Assembly (NCBI GenBank): GCA_947460085.1
Contig: CANHGA010000069.1
Location: 1 to 9,320 of the forward strand
Source of the DNA: Synechococcaceae cyanobacterium
GTDB taxonomy: Bacteria; Cyanobacteriota; Cyanobacteriia; PCC-6307; Cyanobiaceae
DNA: 9,320 nt
Reading direction: 5' to 3'
How positions within the stretch are numbered: position 1 is the first letter of the stretch; every line of letters starts with the position of its first letter. The notes below the pieces were generated by a model. That model was not told the origin of the DNA and ran no database searches. It worked only from the letters and a program-made list of their open reading frames with translations. Both the position numbers and the translations under genes were made by a program. Of this stretch, positions 1 to 5,866 are shown piece by piece.

Positions 1-82
1 CCTAGAGCCAGAGGCAATCCACCAAATCCCAGGCTGGTATATCGCAACAAAACATCAGCGAATCCTCTCCTCCCTGAAGTAG
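1..82 (+). CDS. C-terminal end of an unidentified protein (partial at left edge)
   Basis: The second plus-strand reading phase is open from the window edge to a TAG at 80-82 and gives about 26 residues, ending ...PGWYIATKHQRILSSLK. The mix of Trp, Tyr, His and charged residues and the fairly GC-rich third positions (15 of 26 by hand) look more like a real protein tail than chance. It would converge with uvrA, leaving about 170 bp between the two stops. The piece is too short to name a family. A competing reading is a minus-strand gene starting at the ATG at 99-101 and leaving the window to the left (MLLRLNATSG...); it lacks a Shine-Dalgarno sequence and has poorer third-position GC. The first plus phase is also open, to 297, but would overlap the uvrA tail. 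Confidence 0.35.
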   Translation, partial: LEPEAIHQIPGWYIATKHQRILSSLK

Positions 83-194
83 CATTGAGCCTCAAAAGCA
101 TGGCGAGGATTAGAAAATCTTTAGCGACTTTGCAGCTTATTTGCAGTGGTGGTGATTCGAATGGCATCACGCCTCAGTCACAATCAAGCCACCA

Positions 195-238
195 CCCAAG
201 CCACTCCCAATCCTTCCCCTACTTCCCCAGTACCACCC
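195..238 (-). other. Putative G-quadruplex motif in the uvrA 3' trailer
   Basis: On the minus strand, which is the uvrA message strand, five G-runs follow one another just past the uvrA stop. They correspond to plus-strand C-blocks at 236-238, 225-228, 216-219, 206-208 and 195-197. The first three loops are 7, 5 and 7 nt, so the first four runs fit the usual G3+N1-7 rule; the fifth run follows an 8-nt loop. The motif begins about 12 nt after the stop codon at 251-253. No hairpin with a U-tract was found in 83-250, so this is the only structured candidate for the end of the uvrA transcript. A chance G-rich stretch in a GC-rich genome remains possible. Confidence 0.4.
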
Positions 239-250
239 TCAAACCAGCAC

Positions 251-3200
251 TCAACCTGCCACTGCTTCAGGCGGATGCTGCTCCAGCACTTGCTTGAGGT
301 ATCTGCCCGTATGGCTGGTGGGATGCTCTGCCACCGTTTCAGGGGTTCCCACCACCACGATCTCGCCGCCCTTATCACCGCCATCAGGACCGAGATCAAT
401 GATCCAGTCGGCACAGCGGATCACATCGAGGTTGTGCTCGATCACCAGGATCGAATTGCCCTTATCCACCAGGCGTTGCATCACATCCATCAGCTTGTGC
501 ACATCAAAGAAGCTCAAGCCCGTGGTGGGTTCGTCAATCAAATAGAGGGTTTTGCCCGTGGCTCGCTTGGAGAGCTCGGTGGCCAGCTTCACCCGCTGGG
601 CCTCACCGCCCGAGAGGGTGGGGGCCGGCTGGCCCAATTTCACGTAACCCAGGCCCACATCCACCAGGGTGCGCAGCCGATCCGCCGCCTGGGGAATGGC
701 AGAGAACACCTCGGCGGCCTGCTCCACCGTCATCTCCAGCACATCGGCAATGGTGTGCCCCTTGTAGGTGACCTGCAGGGTCTCACGGTTATAACGAGCC
801 CCCTTACACACATCGCACTGCACATACACGTCGGGCAGGAAGTTCATCTCGATCACGTTCACCCCCTGGCCGCTGCAGGCCTCACAACGTCCCCCCTTCA
901 CATTGAAGCTGAACTGACCCACCTGATAGCCGCGGGCCTTGGCTTCCACCGTGGCGGCAAACACCTGGCGAATTGGATCAAACGCCCCCGTATAGGTGGC
1001 CGAGTTGGAGCGCGGGGTGCGGCCAATCGGTGATTGGTCGATCACGATCACCTTGTCGATCGCACTAATGCCCCGCAGTTCCGCCACCCCGGCTGGAAAC
1101 GGCACCTTCATGCCCAAGTGGTGCTCCAGGGCCGGGTGCAGCAGCTCATTCACCAAGGTGCTCTTGCCGCTACCGCTCACCCCGGTCACGCACACCAACC
1201 GCCCCAGGGGTACCTCCACATCAATGCCGGTGAGGTTGTTGCGGCCGCAATCAATCAGCGCAATCTTGCGCATGCCAGCGCTGCGCCGCTCCGCCGGGGT
1301 GGGGATCGAACGGCGCCCACTCAAATAGGCCCCGGTGAGCGATTCCTCAGAGGCCAGCAAATCCTCAAAACTGCCCTCCGCCACGATGTGGCCGCCATGC
1401 ACCCCAGCCCCCGGGCCAATGTCCACGATGTGGTCGGCGGCACGAATGGTGTCTTCATCGTGCTCCACCACAATCAACGTGTTGCCCAAATCGCGCAACT
1501 TGAGCAGGGTGGCCAGCAAGCGATCGTTGTCCCGCTGGTGCAAACCAATGCTCGGCTCATCCAGCACATAAAGCACGCCGGTGAGGCCCGCACCAATTTG
1601 GGTGGCCAAGCGAATCCGCTGGGCTTCGCCCCCGGAAAGGGTCATCGCCGGACGGTCCAAGCTCAGGTAATCGAGCCCCACATCCAGCAAAAACTTCAGG
1701 CGCATGCGGATCTCCCGCAGCACCAAATCGCCGATCTGGATCTGGCGAGGATTGAGCAACGGCGACGCTCCCTCACTCGCCCCCACCCCCATCAACGCTT
1801 CAATCCTGGCGAGGGTTTCACCCACGCTCACCGCCGTGAGCTCATGGATGGCGTAGGGGCCCACCCGCACCGCCAGGGCTTCGGGTTTGAGACGCAGGCC
1901 ATGGCAGGTGGCACAGGGCACCAGTTCCAGAAACTTCTCCAATTTTTGGCGAATTGATTCGCCGCTGGCATCGCGGAGCTGGCGCTCCAAAATCGGCAGG
2001 ATGCCCTCAAACGGCCGCTCGTAACCAGCGCTCTTTTGATAGCGGCTATCCGCCTTAATCATGATCGCTTCCCGGCTGCCATTGAGCAGCACATCCCGCT
2101 GCTCATCGGTTAACTGGTTCCAGGGGGTTTTGATCTCGAAATTGAACGCTTCCCCCACCGAATACAACAGGGAGAAGTAGTAGCTGTTGTCTTTCTCCGC
2201 CCAAGGAGCAATGGCCGCATACACCGGCAACGACGGCTCGGGCACCACCCGTTCCGCGGTGAACTGGCGCAAATGGCCGATGCCATGGCAATCGGCGCAG
2301 GCTCCATAGGGGCTGTTGAACGAAAACAGCCGGGGGGAGAGCTCCTCCATCACCGCCCCGTGCACCGGGCAGGCGAAATTCTCGGAATAGAGCCGCTCGC
2401 GCTCCACCCCCTCGGGCAACTCCTCCCCTGCCTTGGGCACCACCTCCACCAGCGCCAGGCCATCGCCCCGCTTCAGGGCCGTACGCAGGGAATCGGTGAG
2501 CCGTTCCTGAACGCCCTCCCGCGACACCAGGCGATCCACCACCACTTCAATGTTGTGGGCGTGGTTCTTATCCAGTTCGATGTTGTCGGCGAGTTCCCGC
2601 ACCTCGCCATTGATCCGCACCCGGGCAAAACCCTCCGCCACCAGGCCCCCCAGCAACTTCACATGGGTGCCCTTTTTGCCCCGCACCACTGGTGCCAGCA
2701 GCTGGTACCGGATCCCTTCCGGCAGCGCCACGATCTGGTCCACCATCTCATCGATGGTCTGGGGACGGATCGAGCGATCGCACTGGGGGCAGTGGGGTTC
2801 ACCGGCGCGGCCGAAGAGTAGGCGCAGGTAATCCTGGATTTCCGTCACCGTGCCCACGGTGGAACGGGGGTTGTGGCTGGTGGATTTCTGATCAATCGAG
2901 ATGGCCGGCGACAGCCCCTCAATCGCATCCACATCGGGCTTATCCACCTGGCCGAGGAACTGGCGCGCATAGGCCGACAGGCTCTCGACGTAGCGCCGCT
3001 GCCCCTCGGCAAAGATCGTGTCGAAGGCCAGGGAGCTCTTGCCGCTGCCGCTCACCCCGGTGAACACCACCAGCCGGTTGCGGGGAATGGTGAGATCAAC
3101 GTTCTTGAGATTGTGCTGGCGGGCACCCCGCACCCGGATCACATTCTCCAGGGATCCCCCGCTCAGCACCGCGCTGCCATCCAGGTCAGCGGCTTTCTCG

Positions 3201-3265
3201 TGAACGGTCTTGGCGAGGGTTCGGGTGGCGGAACCGGCGGCAGCAGAGCTCTTGGCGCGGGGCAT
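251..3265 (-). CDS. uvrA: UvrABC excinuclease subunit A
   Basis: UvrA is the damage-recognition ATPase of nucleotide excision repair. As a dimer it scans DNA, loads UvrB at bulky or UV lesions and then leaves. The 1004-residue product has both ABC modules: Walker A GVSGSGKS at 70-77 and 695-702, signatures LSGGEAQR at 543-550 and 884-891, and Walker B LYVLDEPSIGL at 565-575 and LYLIDEPTTGL at 907-917. One zinc module has C794, C797, C817 and C820. The other has C299, H302, C323 and C326, so its second ligand position is His. Further CxxC pairs lie at 159/162 and 451/454. The length is slightly above the usual 940-970 because of an Ala/Ser-rich N-terminal extension of about 40 residues. Homology starts near residue 40, so a GTG at 3167-3169 (residue 33) is an alternative start. 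No strong Shine-Dalgarno precedes the ATG. It is the last gene of the recN-side minus-strand cluster, 60 bp after the membrane gene. Confidence 0.97.
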   Translation of the reverse strand: MPRAKSSAAAGSATRTLAKTVHEKAADLDGSAVLSGGSLENVIRVRGARQHNLKNVDLTIPRNRLVVFTGVSGSGKSSLAFDTIFAEGQRRYVESLSAYARQFLGQVDKPDVDAIEGLSPAISIDQKSTSHNPRSTVGTVTEIQDYLRLLFGRAGEPHCPQCDRSIRPQTIDEMVDQIVALPEGIRYQLLAPVVRGKKGTHVKLLGGLVAEGFARVRINGEVRELADNIELDKNHAHNIEVVVDRLVSREGVQERLTDSLRTALKRGDGLALVEVVPKAGEELPEGVERERLYSENFACPVHGAVMEELSPRLFSFNSPYGACADCHGIGHLRQFTAERVVPEPSLPVYAAIAPWAEKDNSYYFSLLYSVGEAFNFEIKTPWNQLTDEQRDVLLNGSREAIMIKADSRYQKSAGYERPFEGILPILERQLRDASGESIRQKLEKFLELVPCATCHGLRLKPEALAVRVGPYAIHELTAVSVGETLARIEALMGVGASEGASPLLNPRQIQIGDLVLREIRMRLKFLLDVGLDYLSLDRPAMTLSGGEAQRIRLATQIGAGLTGVLYVLDEPSIGLHQRDNDRLLATLLKLRDLGNTLIVVEHDEDTIRAADHIVDIGPGAGVHGGHIVAEGSFEDLLASEESLTGAYLSGRRSIPTPAERRSAGMRKIALIDCGRNNLTGIDVEVPLGRLVCVTGVSGSGKSTLVNELLHPALEHHLGMKVPFPAGVAELRGISAIDKVIVIDQSPIGRTPRSNSATYTGAFDPIRQVFAATVEAKARGYQVGQFSFNVKGGRCEACSGQGVNVIEMNFLPDVYVQCDVCKGARYNRETLQVTYKGHTIADVLEMTVEQAAEVFSAIPQAADRLRTLVDVGLGYVKLGQPAPTLSGGEAQRVKLATELSKRATGKTLYLIDEPTTGLSFFDVHKLMDVMQRLVDKGNSILVIEHNLDVIRCADWIIDLGPDGGDKGGEIVVVGTPETVAEHPTSHTGRYLKQVLEQHPPEAVAG

Positions 3266-3284
3266 CCAGCCGTCACAGCAACGA

Positions 3285-3317
3285 CCGATTCTATCGGGGT
3301 CTGTCCTGGACTTGTAA
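3285..3317 (-). promoter_or_regulatory. Possible uvrA promoter with an overlapping inverted repeat
   Basis: In the 60-bp gap before uvrA the minus strand carries TAGAAT (plus positions 3288-3293), a 5-of-6 match to the -10 consensus. Eighteen bases upstream is TTACAA (3312-3317), only a 3-of-6 match to a -35 box. Transcription would start about 15-18 nt before the ATG. The -10 sits in a perfect short inverted repeat, CCGAT-N3-ATCGG (3285-3297), which could be an operator half-site pair or a small hairpin. No LexA-like GTAC-type box is visible. The call rests on a few bases in a short gap. Confidence 0.3.
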
Positions 3318-3325
3318 GGACTTCC

Positions 3326-4051
3326 CTAAGCCAGGGTGTTGATCGCTCGAGCGACGATCACGATAAAGACCAAAATCATGCAAATCGTATGAAAAACTTG
3401 GGTCCACTTCAACCGGGGACCGATCACTCCATGCCCCTCCGGAGAGCCAAAGGTATTACTGGAAACTAACGTGAAGAAAACATAATCAACCAATCCAGGT
3501 GTCCAAACATCAGAACCGCTTAAGTCCCTCTCCATTGCTTCTTCAGGAAACAAAATCCCAAGCGGGATTCCAATACCATTATTTCCATCGGTACCAACCA
3601 ACATAAGTCGCTGATGTCTTAATGGATAATCTAAAAACCAGTACCAAAAAAGGAAGATCAGGTTAATTGAAAAATAGAGGGCAATGGATTCACACAGGAG
3701 CTCATAGGAAGCAATATTAACCAAATAAATTGCTAAATTTATCACAATAATATTAGAAGCCAATTGCATCGTTGCCAAAAAACCAAAAAAACTGACATCC
3801 CTACGATCTAAACTTCTATTCCGTAGAATACTCGGCAGTATTTTAACCAAGAAAAACACCAAGAAGACGCTCAATATAAAGAAATATCCTCCCACTAAAA
3901 ACCTCAAAAGATGATCGGAAAATTGGTGGTGAGAAACCTCATAGAAATTTAAATCAAAAAGAAGACGTACCCTCAGCAAAAAATCAATCAAACAGGAAAG
4001 TAGTAATGCAAAGAGGTAAGGAGCTGCGATTCGTGCCGAAACCAAACGCAT
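3326..4051 (-). CDS. Multi-pass membrane protein with a pore-loop-like C-terminus, function unknown
   Basis: The function of this 241-residue protein is unknown. Hydrophobic stretches near residues 7-28, 50-74, 88-114, 122-140 and 217-239 suggest about five membrane segments. A soluble loop (about 141-186) leads into VDYVFFTLVSSNTFG (188-202), a short amphipathic stretch like the pore helix of two-helix channels, then a final helix ending ARAINTL. From memory this layout (WYW..D, then W.PG.VDY.F, then ARA.N.L) recurs in an uncharacterised bacterial membrane family, where the loop often reads TSTAFSPTD. No TVGYG potassium filter is present, so channel function is unproven. The ATG is 3 bp after the recN stop, with AAGGGG 11 nt upstream inside recN codons, suggesting translational coupling. 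GC is only 28-38% across 3661-3900, far below both neighbours, which points to transfer from elsewhere. A charged segment, RNRSLDRRD (77-85), separates the second and third helices. Confidence 0.8.
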   Translation of the reverse strand: MRLVSARIAAPYLFALLLSCLIDFLLRVRLLFDLNFYEVSHHQFSDHLLRFLVGGYFFILSVFLVFFLVKILPSILRNRSLDRRDVSFFGFLATMQLASNIIVINLAIYLVNIASYELLCESIALYFSINLIFLFWYWFLDYPLRHQRLMLVGTDGNNGIGIPLGILFPEEAMERDLSGSDVWTPGLVDYVFFTLVSSNTFGSPEGHGVIGPRLKWTQVFHTICMILVFIVIVARAINTLA

Positions 4052-4054
4052 GAC

Positions 4055-5758
4055 TTAAGCAGCCCCTTTTGGCAACGCTGTTTTATCGAGGAGGCTGGCC
4101 GCATAGCTGAGGGCCTCACCGCTATCGCCCCCGGCCAACTCAGCCAGCTCCGCCTCCCGGGCCTGGGTGTCCCGCAGGTGGGACACCCGCGTGAGGGTTT
4201 GGCCTTCCTCCACCGCCTTGCTCACCCGGAAGTGGTGGTCGGCCGCCGCGGCCACCAGGGGCTGGTGGGTCACGCAGAACACCTGGCGCTGGGCAGCCAG
4301 GCGGCGCAGCAGCTCCGCCATGGCCCCACTCACCCGGCCACTCACGCCCGTGTCGATTTCATCGAACAGCAACGTGACATGGGGATCGGCCGCCGCCAGG
4401 CAGGTTTTCAAGGCCAGCAAAAAGCGACTCATCTCCCCGCCCGAGGCCACCTCCGCCAAGGGGGCCAGGGGTTGGCCCGGGTTGGCCGAAAACAAAAACT
4501 GAACGGCATCAGCGCCATCTTCGGTGGCCGTGGTGGGCTCAATCGCCACCGCAAAGCGCACATTGGCCAGCCCCATGGGCCGCAGGGCTTCCATCAACTG
4601 CTGCTCAAGGCCCTGGGCAGCGGCCCTTCGCTGATCACCCAAGGCTGCATTGACCCGGTCCCGGTGCTGACGGGCCCTTAATTCGGCCTGTTCGAGGCCC
4701 TGGATCGAGGCTTCCACCCCCCCCGGTGCCAACTGCCCGCGCAGTTGGTCGCGCAGGCCGATCAACTGGGCCAGATCCAGCCCATGGCGGCGCTCCAGGC
4801 CTTTGAGCAGGGCCATCCGCTCCTGCAGGGCAGCCAGGCTTTCCGGATCGCTCTCCAGGGAAGACCCATAGCGATCCAGGTCGCGGGCCAAATCCTGCAG
4901 GGCCACCAAACCCTCCGTGCAGGAATGGCGCAAGGATTGCAAAGCACCGTCCAGGGCTTCCATCTGGGACAACTCCTGCTCACAGGCCGCCAGGTGATCC
5001 AGCACCGAAGGCGCCTGGTCGGCTCCTTCCAGAAGGCGGCCAACCAGGGTGGCCACCCCCTCCTGGAGGCGCACCCCATGGGCCAGGCGGTTTTCTTCGG
5101 CCTCGAGTCGCGCCCGCTCCTGGGGATCCTCCAATTGGGCCGCCTCCAGATCGGCCAGCACCTGCTCCTGCTCCGAGCGATGGGCCTGGAGTTGATCCCT
5201 TTGGCTGCGGGCGAGTTCGAGGGCTTGGGCCGCCTGCTTCCAGGCGCGGCAGGCTTGCACCACGGGCTCCAGCAGCGGTTGCAAGGCTTCTCCGCCGCAG
5301 CGATCGAGCCAGCGGCGCTGCTGGCCGGGCCGCGCCAGTTGCTGGGTTTGCCCCTGAACCGTGAGATCCAACAACAGGGGCCGCAGATCCTGAATTTGGG
5401 CCCGGCTGACCACCACCCCATTGAGGCGGTTGCGGCTGGTGAGCCGCTCCTCACTGAGGCGCCATTCCCGGCTCAGAACCAGTTCGCCCTCCTCGGCTTC
5501 CAGCTCCTGCTCCCCTAACCAAGCCTGCAAAGGCGGCGTAAGGCTGAAGCTGGCCTCAATCAAGCCGCGGCCGCTACCGCGCCGCAGCAGGCGGGCCCCG
5601 GCGCTGCCCTGGGCACCGCCCAACAGGGCATCCAGCGCATCGAGCAGGATCGATTTACCCGCCCCGGTTTCGCCGGTCAGCACGGTGAATCCCGCCTGGA
5701 ACGCCAGGTCCAAGCGCTCGATCAGGGCAATATTTTCAAGCCGCAAACCCGTGAGCAC
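4055..5758 (-). CDS. recN: DNA repair protein RecN
   Basis: RecN is an SMC-like ATPase of recombinational double-strand-break repair that acts on broken chromosome ends in the cytoplasm. The 567-residue length is normal for the family. Walker A GETGAGKS is at 29-36, right after the typical N-terminal strand (LRLENIALIERLDLAF). A long Gln/Glu/Arg/Leu-rich central region (about 165-385) fits the coiled coil. Head motifs return at the C-terminus: signature EVASGGEMSRFLLALK (436-451), Walker B TLLFDEIDTGVSG (462-474) and the H-loop CVTHQP (495-500). The start codon is GTG at 5756-5758, chosen because the family N-terminus begins exactly there; GGAAG lies 5 nt upstream. It is the first gene of the minus-strand cluster and is divergent from the ABC1 gene. 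No LexA box was seen upstream, so SOS control cannot be claimed from this sequence. Confidence 0.96.
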   Translation of the reverse strand: MLTGLRLENIALIERLDLAFQAGFTVLTGETGAGKSILLDALDALLGGAQGSAGARLLRRGSGRGLIEASFSLTPPLQAWLGEQELEAEEGELVLSREWRLSEERLTSRNRLNGVVVSRAQIQDLRPLLLDLTVQGQTQQLARPGQQRRWLDRCGGEALQPLLEPVVQACRAWKQAAQALELARSQRDQLQAHRSEQEQVLADLEAAQLEDPQERARLEAEENRLAHGVRLQEGVATLVGRLLEGADQAPSVLDHLAACEQELSQMEALDGALQSLRHSCTEGLVALQDLARDLDRYGSSLESDPESLAALQERMALLKGLERRHGLDLAQLIGLRDQLRGQLAPGGVEASIQGLEQAELRARQHRDRVNAALGDQRRAAAQGLEQQLMEALRPMGLANVRFAVAIEPTTATEDGADAVQFLFSANPGQPLAPLAEVASGGEMSRFLLALKTCLAAADPHVTLLFDEIDTGVSGRVSGAMAELLRRLAAQRQVFCVTHQPLVAAAADHHFRVSKAVEEGQTLTRVSHLRDTQAREAELAELAGGDSGEALSYAASLLDKTALPKGAA

Positions 5759-5866
5759 GGTGGCTTCCGCAAGGCTGGGGGTAATGGGCCGAACCGTAGC
5801 GGCAGTCTGATTCGTTTAGAAGGGGGGTCGGCCCGAGTGACGGCCCTGAGCTGAAGGTCCCAAGGC
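5759..5866. promoter_or_regulatory. Divergent intergenic region between recN and the ABC1 gene
   Basis: This 108-bp gap must hold the start signals of two divergent transcription units. An AT-richer core (about 5803-5820) is flanked by a 7-bp inverted repeat, GGGCCGA at 5786-5792 and TCGGCCC at 5828-5834. On the ABC1 side CGGCCC occurs twice, 12 bp apart (5829-5834 and 5841-5846), just before the Shine-Dalgarno GAAGG at 5853-5857, which lies 9 nt from the ABC1 ATG. The best -10-like hexamer toward ABC1 is TCTGAT (5805-5810, 4 of 6), with no good -35. No convincing -10 is seen toward recN. The region is certain to be intergenic; the individual boxes are weak. Confidence 0.45.

Noticed and set aside
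135..170. GTGAT / ATCAC 5-bp stem downstream of uvrA
   Set aside because: Short stem with a 9-nt loop and no T-tract; not a credible terminator.
1..297. Plus-strand frame open from the edge to 297
   Set aside because: It would overlap the uvrA tail by 47 bp, and its Ser/Pro/His-rich end comes from the C-block tract rather than from a protein-like sequence.
146..1957. Two long plus-strand reading frames (146-1033 and 1034-1957) opposite uvrA
   Set aside because: They are antisense shadows of the conserved UvrA frame in GC-rich DNA. They are His/Gln-rich with no recognisable domain, and UvrA motifs account for the region.
2273..2821. Plus-strand frame opposite the 5' half of uvrA
   Set aside because: Same antisense effect; no domain, no plausible promoter, composition dictated by UvrA codons.
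1161..3061. 26-bp near-identical repeat (1161-1186 and 3036-3061, one mismatch)
   Set aside because: Both copies encode the GVSGSGK Walker A loops of the two UvrA ABC modules; this is the ancient internal duplication, not a mobile repeat.
3303..3321. GTCCT / AGGAC 5-bp stem after the membrane gene stop
   Set aside because: Short stem with a 9-nt loop and no U-run on either strand; too weak to call a terminator.
3340..3360. Palindrome TCGCTCGAGCGA with TGATCG / CGATCA arms
   Set aside because: It lies within codons of the conserved-looking ARAIN tail of the membrane protein and has no T-tract, so it is most likely coincidental.
4745..5518. 257-codon plus-strand frame opposite recN
   Set aside because: Gln/Leu/Gly-rich translation typical of the complement of a GC-rich coiled-coil gene; RecN is certain.
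5759..5866. LexA/SOS box upstream of recN
   Set aside because: Looked for a cyanobacterial-type GTAC...GT(T)C element and found none in the gap.
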